DNA from: Sphingomonas paucimobilis | GTDB lineage: Bacteria > Pseudomonadota > Alphaproteobacteria > Sphingomonadales > Sphingomonadaceae | Assembly: GCA_945860425.1 (NCBI GenBank) | Contig: CAMAQU010000079.1 | Coordinates: 1 to 7,460 of the forward strand | Length of the DNA stretch: 7,460 bases | Direction: 5' to 3' | In this document: piece after piece, positions 1 to 5,831 of the stretch | Layout: each line of letters opens with the position of its first letter | Numbering within the stretch: the first letter of the stretch is position 1 | Notes under the pieces: generated by a model | Databases searched by the model: none | What the model was told of the DNA's origin: nothing | Seen by the model: the letters and a program-made list of their open reading frames with translations, nothing else | Translations under genes and position numbers: made by a program

Positions 1-984
1 CTTGTAGATGGCCTTCATAAGGTCATAGGGTAGCACCAAATCAGCGGCAGCCAAAATGGCTGGCAATTGGTCTTCACGGCTGACGCCGACAATGGTGGAT
101 GCCACAAAGTCATGCTGTTTTGACCAAGCTGTCGCCATGGTGATCACATCCATGCCCGCTTCCTTGGCGAGGGCGATATAGCGTTCGGTTGACGCCAAGG
201 ATTTTTCATTGACGAACCGGTTAGCCATGTCGGCCTGACGGCCGCCAATCTCTAAATAGCGGGAGAAGCGCGCCCCGTCTGGCCGCTGGCCATCATTATA
301 TTTGCCGGACAATACACCGCCTGCAAGCGGTGAATATGGAATGAGGCTCACGCCCTCTTCGCGGCACACTTGGGCCAGTTCGTCTTCAAAGCGACGATTG
401 TTCATGCTGAAATTATTCTGGATCGTCTGATAGCGGGCGACGCCCAAACGCTCTGACGCTTGAATGGATTTCATCAGGCCCCAGCTTGTTTCATTGGAGC
501 AGCCGACAATGCGCACTTTGCCCGCGCGCACCAGTTCATCCAGCACCTCCATCGTCTCTTCATAAGCGGTGCCATGGTCGGGCCAATGCGTCTGGTAGAG
601 ATCGATATAATCGGTTTGCAGGCGACGCAGGCTGTCTTCCACGGCCTTGATGATATTGTGTCTGTCCAGTGCCGTCATGCCCGCCCGCTTGGGCGATTTG
701 AACCAAGTGTGGCTTGGGCCAGAGACTTTGGTTGCGAGGATGATCGCATCGCGGTCTTTGGTTTTCATCCAGCGACCGAAAAACTCTTCCGTCCGGCCCA
801 CCCATTTGGCATCGGGCGGCACAGGATAGCCTTCGGCTGTGTCGAAGAAGTTGATGCCGGCTTCGAGAGACTGATCCAGGATGCGGTGGGATGTCGCTTC
901 ATCGGCCTGACTGCCAAAGGTCATTGTGCCCATGCAAATATCGGAAACGTAAATCGCGCTCTTTCCCAAACGGCGGTGTTGCAT
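1..984 (-). CDS. Tas-like aldo/keto reductase (3' end beyond window)
   Basis: NAD(P)H-dependent oxidoreductase of the aldo/keto reductase superfamily, a cytosolic TIM-barrel enzyme that reduces carbonyls; the true substrate is unknown. The minus-strand frame is open for 328 codons to the window edge. The start ATG at 984 is preceded by an AGGGAG Shine-Dalgarno sequence. The catalytic tetrad is visible: Asp48 and Tyr53 (in FFDTAEGYPVPP), Lys86 (LATKVSGPS) and His133 (LYQTHWPD). Further family motifs are RLQTDYIDLYQ (about 121-131), GCSNETSWG and IPYSPLAGGVLSGKY. From memory these resemble E. coli Tas closely (about 346 residues), so perhaps 15-20 C-terminal residues are missing. The PCu(A)C gene lies 108 bases upstream on the same strand with no terminator seen between them, so co-transcription is possible, although no functional link is evident. 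The family call is secure; the physiological role is not. Confidence 0.93.
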   Translation of the reverse strand, partial: MQHRRLGKSAIYVSDICMGTMTFGSQADEATSHRILDQSLEAGINFFDTAEGYPVPPDAKWVGRTEEFFGRWMKTKDRDAIILATKVSGPSHTWFKSPKRAGMTALDRHNIIKAVEDSLRRLQTDYIDLYQTHWPDHGTAYEETMEVLDELVRAGKVRIVGCSNETSWGLMKSIQASERLGVARYQTIQNNFSMNNRRFEDELAQVCREEGVSLIPYSPLAGGVLSGKYNDGQRPDGARFSRYLEIGGRQADMANRFVNEKSLASTERYIALAKEAGMDVITMATAWSKQHDFVASTIVGVSREDQLPAILAAADLVLPYDLMKAIYK

Positions 985-1007
985 CGTCTTCTCCCTGAGT
1001 TTTTTCT

Positions 1008-1037
1008 TTGATATGCGCCCGCATGCTGGTCGCGCAA
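1008..1037 (-). promoter_or_regulatory. weak candidate promoter for the aldo/keto reductase
   Basis: On the minus strand, TTGCGC (1037-1032) and TATCAA (1013-1008) are separated by 18 bases, each matching the sigma70 hexamers at about 4 of 6 positions. The -10 element ends 23 bases before the start codon, which would give a short leader. The match is weak and could be chance; read-through from the upstream copper chaperone gene is the alternative. Confidence 0.25.
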
Positions 1038-1092
1038 TGGTGTTGACCCGAATTCAGGCCTATTGTGATTTATGGGTTTAGATTAGGTCGCC

Positions 1093-1536
1093 TTAATGGC
1101 CGTGGGCGTCGCCGCCGCCCGGGGCTTCGGCAGTCGCGGTAATTTGGCTTGTCTGCCCATCTTGGAAGGTGAAGCTGAGCGCGATCGTGTCTCCCGCTTT
1201 CAAGCCAGCTTTCAGGTCAAACAGCATCACATGCTTGCCGCCGGGTGCAAATTGCACCTCAGCGTCTTTGGGAATGGCGACAGATGTGATGGGCGTCATC
1301 ATCATCATGCCGTCTTTCATCGTCATATCATGCATTTCTGCGCGACCCGCATCTGGGCTTGCGACCGAAACCAGCGTCCGCCCGGCCTTGCCGCCATGCA
1401 GGGTGAAATAGGCCGCACCCGGATTTCCCTTGACCGCAGGCAGCCGCACGCTGGCGTCCGTAACGGGTTCTGACTCTTGCGGGGCGCAGGACGCCATCAG
1501 GAACAGCACGGGCAGAAAGGCGTGTTTGGAAAACAT
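1093..1536 (-). CDS. PCu(A)C-family periplasmic copper chaperone, putative lipoprotein
   Basis: Copper(I)-binding periplasmic protein of the PCu(A)C (formerly DUF461) family; members deliver copper to cytochrome oxidase, often with Sco proteins. Counting from the ATG at 1536, the protein has 147 residues. The N-terminus is a short signal sequence (hydrophobic about residues 6-14) ending in LMASC, with Cys17 a likely lipidation site, although the lipobox is imperfect (Met at -3). The ligand pattern H-x10-M-x21-H-x-M is met exactly by His69, Met80, His102 and Met104. A Met-rich stretch (MHDMTMKDGMMMM) surrounds the first ligands, and the C-terminus GGGDAHGH may add a metal site. A GTG directly before the ATG (1539) is an alternative start; AAGGA lies 6 bases before the GTG and 9 before the ATG. 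No Sco or oxidase gene is nearby in the window. Confidence 0.9.
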   Translation of the reverse strand: MFSKHAFLPVLFLMASCAPQESEPVTDASVRLPAVKGNPGAAYFTLHGGKAGRTLVSVASPDAGRAEMHDMTMKDGMMMMTPITSVAIPKDAEVQFAPGGKHVMLFDLKAGLKAGDTIALSFTFQDGQTSQITATAEAPGGGDAHGH

Positions 1537-1628
1537 CACGGGGAGTCCTTATCCAACTTGGGTTACGAAAGAAGATAGCGTGAGTGGCCAATCATTTCAC
1601 CCTCAATATGCACTTTACCTCTCCAAAC

Positions 1629-1656
1629 CTTGCGAGCGAGAATTCGCTTCCTATAT
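1629..1656 (+). promoter_or_regulatory. RpoH (sigma32) heat-shock promoter of dnaK
   Basis: CTTG at 1629-1632, a 17-base spacer, then CCTATAT at 1650-1656. This fits the alphaproteobacterial RpoH consensus (CTTG, N17-18, CYTATNT) essentially perfectly. Transcription would begin near 1663, giving a dnaK leader of about 70 bases. The leader contains a small stem-loop, TCTTTC (1682-1687) pairing with GAAAGA (1694-1699). No CIRCE (HrcA operator) inverted repeat was seen. The site lies in the divergent gap with the copper chaperone gene; I found no convincing promoter for that gene. Confidence 0.8.
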
Positions 1657-1732
1657 CCCGTCAGTAACGAAATTTGGCGGATCTTTCTGAGGGGAAAGAC
1701 AGCCTTAATCCATATCGGGGTGAAGTAAGACT

Positions 1733-3628
1733 ATGGCAAAAGTAATCGGAATTGACCTTGGCACCACCAACAGCTGCGTTTCAGTCATGGAAGGCGGCGC
1801 GCCCAAGGTGATCGAAAATGCAGAAGGCGCGCGCACGACGCCGTCGATTGTGGCCTTCGCCAAGGATGGGGAGCGGCTGATTGGTCAGCCGGCCAAGCGT
1901 CAGGCCGTCACCAATCCTGAAAACACAATTTACGCGGTGAAGCGCCTGATCGGCCGCCGCTTTGACGATCCCATGACCAAGAAGGATATGGGCCTTGTTC
2001 CCTACACCATTTCCAAGGGCAAAAATGGCGATGCTTGGGTCAATGCGGGCGGTGATGATTATTCGCCGTCGCAAATTTCCGCCTTCACGCTGCAAAAGAT
2101 GAAGGAAACGGCCGAAGCCTATCTGGGCGAAATCGTGACACAGGCCGTCATCACCGTTCCTGCCTATTTCAACGATGCTCAGCGTCAGGCGACCAAGGAT
2201 GCCGGGCAGATTGCCGGGCTAGAGGTGCTGCGCATCATCAATGAGCCGACGGCGGCAGCGCTGGCTTATGGTCTGGATAAGAATGACGGCAAAACCATCG
2301 TCGTCTATGACCTTGGTGGCGGCACTTTCGACATCTCCGTCCTCGAAATCGGCGATGGCGTGTTCGAAGTGAAGTCGACCAATGGCGATACCTTCCTTGG
2401 CGGTGAAGATTTTGACTCCAAGATCGTCGAGTTTCTGGCCGATGAATTCAAAAAGGCCGAAGGCATTGATCTGCGCAATGACAAGCTTGCGTTGCAGCGC
2501 CTGAAGGAAGCCGCGGAAAAGGCGAAGATTGAATTGTCGTCTGCGCAATCGACCGAAGTCAACTTGCCGTTCATCACGGCGGATCAATCTGGCCCGAAGC
2601 ATTTGGTGAAGATGATCACGCGCGCGGATCTGGAAAAGCTTGTCGAAGACCTGGTTCAGCGCACGCTGGAGCCTTGCCGTAAGGCGCTGGCTGATGCCGG
2701 CTTGAAGGCCGCGGACATTTCCGACGTGGTGCTCGTCGGTGGTATGACTCGCATGCCGCGCGTGCGCGACGTGGTGAAGCAGTTCTTCGGTAAAGAACCC
2801 CATACGGGCGTGAACCCGGATGAAGTTGTCGCCATGGGGGCTGCCATTCAGGCGGGCGTTTTGCAAGGCGATGTTAAGGACGTGCTGTTGCTCGATGTGA
2901 CGCCGCTCTCGCTGGGTATTGAGACGCTGGGCGGTGTGTTCACGCGGATGATTGACCGCAACACCACGATCCCGACCAAAAAGTCGCAAGTCTATTCAAC
3001 GGCGGAAGATAATCAGCAGGCCGTCACCATTCGCGTGTTCCAAGGCGAGCGTGAGATGGCCGCCGATAACAAGATGCTGGGCCAGTTTGATCTGGTGGGC
3101 ATTCCGCCCGCGCCGCGCGGCGTGCCGCAGATTGAAGTGACGTTCGACATTGATGCGAACGGCATTGTCTCGGTCCATGCCAAGGATAAGGGCACGGGCA
3201 AGGAACAGCAGATCAAGATTCAGGCGTCTGGCGGCTTGTCCGACGCGGATATTGATCAGATGGTTCAGGATGCCGAAAAATTTGCCGAAGAAGATAAGCA
3301 GCGGCGGGGATCGGCCGAGGCAAAGAATAATGCCGAAAGCCTGATCCATTCGACCGAACGTCAGCTGGCCGAACATGGTGATGCCGTGGATGCGGCCACC
3401 AAGTCGGAAATTGAAACGGCTCTGGCCGAAGCAAAGACCGCTGTCGAAGGCGGGGATGCTGCGGCCATGACAGAAAAGTCGCAGGCTCTGGCGCAAGTCG
3501 CCATGAAGCTGGGTCAGGCGATTTATGAGAAGGAACAGGCCGCCGCCGCTTCCCCCGGTGCAGATAGCGCCAAGGATGACGATGTTGTGGATGCCGAATT
3601 CTCCGAAGTGGACGAGAATAAGGGCTAA
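1733..3628 (+). CDS. dnaK: Molecular chaperone DnaK (Hsp70)
   Basis: ATP-dependent cytosolic Hsp70 that binds exposed hydrophobic peptides and refolds them with DnaJ and GrpE. At 631 residues it is close to the usual 630-640. The nucleotide-binding domain spans about residues 1-383, with IGIDLGTTNSC (5-15), the second phosphate motif VYDLGGGTFDISVLEIG and the adenosine motif VGGMTRMPRVRDVV. The interdomain linker VLLLD is at 384-388, followed by the substrate-binding beta domain (DVTPLSLGIETLGGVFT onward) and a helical lid rich in Ala, Glu and Lys. The C-terminus ends in an acidic tail (DDDVVDAEFSEVDENKG), as in bacterial DnaK. The start ATG follows a weak purine-rich ribosome site (GAAG). 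It is first in a dnaK-dnaJ operon behind an RpoH-type promoter. Confidence 0.99.
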   Translation: MAKVIGIDLGTTNSCVSVMEGGAPKVIENAEGARTTPSIVAFAKDGERLIGQPAKRQAVTNPENTIYAVKRLIGRRFDDPMTKKDMGLVPYTISKGKNGDAWVNAGGDDYSPSQISAFTLQKMKETAEAYLGEIVTQAVITVPAYFNDAQRQATKDAGQIAGLEVLRIINEPTAAALAYGLDKNDGKTIVVYDLGGGTFDISVLEIGDGVFEVKSTNGDTFLGGEDFDSKIVEFLADEFKKAEGIDLRNDKLALQRLKEAAEKAKIELSSAQSTEVNLPFITADQSGPKHLVKMITRADLEKLVEDLVQRTLEPCRKALADAGLKAADISDVVLVGGMTRMPRVRDVVKQFFGKEPHTGVNPDEVVAMGAAIQAGVLQGDVKDVLLLDVTPLSLGIETLGGVFTRMIDRNTTIPTKKSQVYSTAEDNQQAVTIRVFQGEREMAADNKMLGQFDLVGIPPAPRGVPQIEVTFDIDANGIVSVHAKDKGTGKEQQIKIQASGGLSDADIDQMVQDAEKFAEEDKQRRGSAEAKNNAESLIHSTERQLAEHGDAVDAATKSEIETALAEAKTAVEGGDAAAMTEKSQALAQVAMKLGQAIYEKEQAAAASPGADSAKDDDVVDAEFSEVDENKG

Positions 3629-3637
3629 GGCAGGAAC

Positions 3638-3719
3638 ATGGGTGCCAAGGGGGCAGAGTCCGGCATTTTGGGAAGAGTTTCCCGAAAACGCGAAAGGAAC
3701 TGCTCCCTTGGCCACCAAT
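3638..3719 (+). repeat. large imperfect stem-loop filling the dnaK-dnaJ gap
   Basis: Two arms face each other: 3641-3661 (GGTGCCAAGGGGGCAG...) and 3696-3716 (...CTGCTCCCTTGGCCACC), pairing over about 20 positions with one bulge and a few mismatches. CAT/ATG at the outer edges can extend it. A second hairpin is nested inside: GGGAA (3670-3674), loop GAGT, TTCCC (3679-3683), extended by TTTT/AAAA with a one-base bulge. There is no T-run after it, so it is not a classic intrinsic terminator. It may act as an RNA processing or stability element setting the DnaK:DnaJ ratio (inference). A remnant of a small dispersed repeat is the alternative. Confidence 0.75.
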
Positions 3720-3736
3720 GGGGCTAGGGGGGCCTG

Positions 3737-4849
3737 ATGTCCGACGATTATTATGAATTGCTCGAAGTAGAGCGGACGGCGGATGATGGGACGATTAAGT
3801 CCTCCTACCGCAAATTGGCGATGCGCTTTCACCCGGATAAAAACCCCGGATGTGCGGAGTCCGAAGCGAAGTTCAAAGCCATTAGCGAAGCTTATGATGT
3901 TCTGAAAGATCCGCAAAAGCGGGCGGCCTATGACGAATATGGCAAGGCGGCTTTCCAAAATGGCGGCGGTGGCCCGCAGGATTTTTCTGGCTTTTCAGAT
4001 ATTTTCGACAATATTTTTGGCGAGTTTATGGGCGGCGGCCGGAACCGGCAACGCGGCCCGCAACGCGGCGCAGATTTGCGCTTTGATCTCGAGATCACGC
4101 TAGAGGATGCCTATAAGGGCAAGGAAACGTCGGTTTCCATTCAAGTCTCGGCGCGATGCGATCCCTGTGGCGGGTCTGGCGCAAAGCCAGGCACCTCGGC
4201 CAATGCGTGTGGCACATGCGGCGGTCATGGTCAGGTCCGCACACAGCAAGGCTTTTTCGTGGTGGAACGGACATGCCCATCTTGCCAAGGGTCTGGCCGT
4301 GTCATTTCCGATCCCTGCGCAAGCTGCCGTGGGCAGGGGCGTGTGGAGCGGCCAAAGACATTATCGGTCAACATTCCGCCCGGCGTAGACGATGGAACGC
4401 GCATTCGCCTGTCTGGCGAGGGAGAGGCTGGCGCGCGCGGGGCGCCAGCGGGGGATCTCTATATTTTTCTCCACCTGAAGCGTCACGCGATCTTTCAGCG
4501 CGACGGCACAACTTTGTTCTGCAAAGCGCCGATCAGCTTCACCACCGCAGCCTTGGGCGGCAGTATTACCGTCCCCGGGTTGGATCGTGTTGGGCATGAA
4601 ATCAAAATTCCGGCTGGTATTCAATCCGGCAAGCAGATCCGGCAAAAAGGGGCGGGCATGCCCGTTCTCAACGGCCGAGGAACCGGCGATCTGGTTGTGC
4701 AAATCGACGTGGAAACACCGACCAAGCTGACCGCAAAGCAGCGCGAATTGTTAGAGCAGTTTCGAGCAACAGAGACAGGCGAGGAATCCCCACAAAGCGC
4801 AGGATTCTTTACGAAGTTAAAGGATATGTGGGACGACCTTACGGATTAA
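3737..4849 (+). CDS. dnaJ: Co-chaperone DnaJ (Hsp40, type I)
   Basis: Hsp40 partner of DnaK; it delivers unfolded clients and stimulates DnaK ATP hydrolysis. The protein has 370 residues, typical for the family. The J-domain covers residues 1-70, with the essential HPD at 32-34 (FHPDKNPG). A Gly/Phe-rich stretch follows (GGGGPQDFSGFSDIFDNIFGEFMGGG region). Then come four complete zinc-binding CxxCxGxG repeats between about residues 141 and 201: CDPCGGSG, CGTCGGHG, CPSCQGSG and CASCRGQG. The C-terminal peptide-binding domains follow (NIPPGVDDGTRIRLSGEGE, GLDRVGHEIKIPAGIQSGKQIRQKGAGMP). The start at 3737 has an AGGGGGG ribosome site 5 bases upstream, directly after the dnaK-dnaJ stem-loop. All key residues are present. 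Confidence 0.99.
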   Translation: MSDDYYELLEVERTADDGTIKSSYRKLAMRFHPDKNPGCAESEAKFKAISEAYDVLKDPQKRAAYDEYGKAAFQNGGGGPQDFSGFSDIFDNIFGEFMGGGRNRQRGPQRGADLRFDLEITLEDAYKGKETSVSIQVSARCDPCGGSGAKPGTSANACGTCGGHGQVRTQQGFFVVERTCPSCQGSGRVISDPCASCRGQGRVERPKTLSVNIPPGVDDGTRIRLSGEGEAGARGAPAGDLYIFLHLKRHAIFQRDGTTLFCKAPISFTTAALGGSITVPGLDRVGHEIKIPAGIQSGKQIRQKGAGMPVLNGRGTGDLVVQIDVETPTKLTAKQRELLEQFRATETGEESPQSAGFFTKLKDMWDDLTD

Positions 4850-4950
4850 CGTCCGTCATGTGTCTTGGCTGCGCGCAAAAACCCCCTTGCCTGCTATGTG
4901 GCACAAAGTGCGTATAGCTCTTTACAGCTACGGCATTAACCCATACCCAA

Positions 4951-4976
4951 GCGAAGGTCGTAGAAGAAACCTTCGC
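4951..4976 (+). repeat. perfect 8-bp hairpin in the rhodopsin leader
   Basis: GCGAAGGT (4951-4958), a 10-base loop, then ACCTTCGC (4969-4976). The pairing is perfect, but the sequence after it (GACATATAGGG) has no T-run, so it does not look like a terminator. It may be an operator (inverted half-sites about 18 bases centre to centre) or an RNA stem within the 5' leader. Confidence 0.6.
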
Positions 4977-5016
4977 GACATATAGGGGGGGGGCTCCCAA
5001 TTTTGGGTGCTCTTCC

Positions 5017-5048
5017 GAGAAAATAAATCCAACGAAGTTGGGTTTCTC
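5017..5048 (+). promoter_or_regulatory. hairpin immediately upstream of the rhodopsin ribosome site
   Basis: ATCCAAC (5027-5033), loop GAA, GTTGGGT (5037-5043) forms a 7-bp stem with one G-U pair. GAGAA (5017-5021) and TTCTC (5044-5048) extend it across a 5-base bulge on the left side. It ends two bases before the AGGAGG ribosome site. Such a stem could stabilise the 5' end of a highly expressed mRNA or tune access to the ribosome site (inference). Confidence 0.55.
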
Positions 5049-5061
5049 TTAGGAGGATGCT

Positions 5062-5817
5062 ATGGATATCATTAGTCCGTTCCAGTATTCACTGGTTTAC
5101 AATGCCTTTTCGTTCACTTTTGCAACGATGGCCGCCGCCACGCTCTTTTTGTGGCTCGGGCGCTCTCAGGTTTCTGAAAACTATAAGACTGCCGTCACGA
5201 TTTCCGGCCTTGTTTGCGCAATTGCCGCATATCACTATTTCCGGATTTTCGAGAGCTGGGAAGCCGCTTATGAGATGAAGGACGGCGTTCTGGTCGCAAC
5301 CGGTTATGCCTTTAACGACGCATATCGTTATGTTGATTGGTTGCTCACCGTGCCGTTGCTCCTCATCGAGCTCGTTCTGGTCATGCGCTTGAGCAAGGAA
5401 GAAACGTCGAGCAAGACAATCAAGCTTGGCTTTGCTGCTGCCTTGATGATCGTATTGGGCTATCCCGGCGAAATCGCGACGGACATTCCAACGCGGGCGC
5501 TTTGGGGTACCCTGTCGGCCATTCCGTTCCTTTACATTATTTGGGAATTGTTCAGCGGTCTTGGCGAGTCGATTGAGCGTCAGCCGGAGAGTGTTCGTGA
5601 ACTGGTCAAGAAGGCACGTTTGCTGACATTCGCTTCCTGGGGCTTTTATCCCATCGTCTATATGGCACCTTACGCCAATATTTCCGGCGCTGATGCCCAA
5701 ACAGCCATCCAGATTGGCTATACGATTGCCGATTTGGTGGCGAAGGCCGCCGTTGGTGTCTTGATTTGGGTCATTGCTGTTCGCAAGTCTGAGGCGGAAG
5801 CCAAGACGGCGAAGTAA
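5062..5817 (+). CDS. Xanthorhodopsin-like light-driven proton-pumping rhodopsin
   Basis: Seven-helix inner-membrane retinal protein that pumps protons outward in light; 251 residues, no cleavable signal peptide apparent. Helices fall roughly at 9-33, 42-63, 83-108, 118-135, 145-166, 180-204 and 214-241. Helix C reads RYVDWLLTVPLLLIE: proton acceptor Asp92, Thr96 and donor Glu103, the DTE signature of proton pumps. His58 (AAYHYFR) matches the His that partners the acceptor, and Arg89 is present. Retinal binds Lys228 (ADLVAKAAVG); Trp193, Tyr196 and Pro197 (SWGFYP) form the pocket. Leu100, at the proteorhodopsin position-105 site, predicts green absorption. From memory, YSLV, YHYFRI, SWEAAY, FNDAYRYVDWLLTVPLL, ALMIVLGYPGE and LWGxLSxIPF match Salinibacter xanthorhodopsin better than classical proteorhodopsin. 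Gly149 matches its antenna-window Gly156. It lies directly upstream of blh. Confidence 0.97.
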   Translation: MDIISPFQYSLVYNAFSFTFATMAAATLFLWLGRSQVSENYKTAVTISGLVCAIAAYHYFRIFESWEAAYEMKDGVLVATGYAFNDAYRYVDWLLTVPLLLIELVLVMRLSKEETSSKTIKLGFAAALMIVLGYPGEIATDIPTRALWGTLSAIPFLYIIWELFSGLGESIERQPESVRELVKKARLLTFASWGFYPIVYMAPYANISGADAQTAIQIGYTIADLVAKAAVGVLIWVIAVRKSEAEAKTAK

Positions 5818-5831
5818 CTCTCCTGAATTGG

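Larger units (their letters stand above)
4850..5061 (+). promoter_or_regulatory. structured leader/intergenic region upstream of the rhodopsin gene
   Basis: This 212-base gap holds no gene I trust. In order it contains a small hairpin TAGCT (4915-4919)/AGCTA (4926-4930), a perfect 8-bp hairpin at 4951-4976, a run of nine G at 4985-4993, an inverted repeat CCCAA (4996-5000)/TTGGG (5003-5007), and a hairpin at 5017-5048 just ahead of the ribosome site. AGGAGG at 5051-5056, 5 bases before the ATG, is a strong Shine-Dalgarno sequence. Promoter hexamers are unconvincing: TTTACA (4921-4926) has only TACCCA 17 bases later. No hairpin with a following T-run ends the dnaJ transcript. Confidence 0.55.

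Noticed and set aside
460..1011. 183-residue plus-strand open frame over the aldo/keto reductase
   Set aside because: The minus strand encodes a full catalytic tetrad and family motifs here; the plus-strand frame is its shadow.
1537..1732. CIRCE (HrcA operator) upstream of dnaK
   Set aside because: No TTAGCACTC-N9-GAGTGCTAA-like inverted repeat was found; the RpoH promoter explains regulation.
2219..2989. Long 256-residue minus-strand open frame inside dnaK
   Set aside because: It lies wholly antisense to the conserved dnaK coding sequence, has Arg/His-rich composition typical of a reverse frame of GC-rich genes, and shows no domain.
2996..3958. 320-residue minus-strand open frame across the end of dnaK and start of dnaJ
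   Set aside because: It is antisense to two certain genes and the stem-loop between them; there is no recognisable motif or ribosome site, and the opposite-strand codon pattern explains it.
4951..4976. Perfect hairpin as a dnaJ terminator
   Set aside because: The stem is not followed by a T-run but by GACATATAGGG, so intrinsic termination is unlikely.
5057..5278. ATG at 5057 giving a 73-residue frame overlapping the rhodopsin start
   Set aside because: It directly abuts AGGAGG with no spacing for initiation, and the frame is a +1 shadow of the rhodopsin gene.
5062..5817. Sodium- or chloride-pumping rhodopsin
   Set aside because: Helix C carries Asp92-Thr96-Glu103 (DTE), the proton-pump signature, not NDQ (sodium) or NTQ/TSA (chloride).
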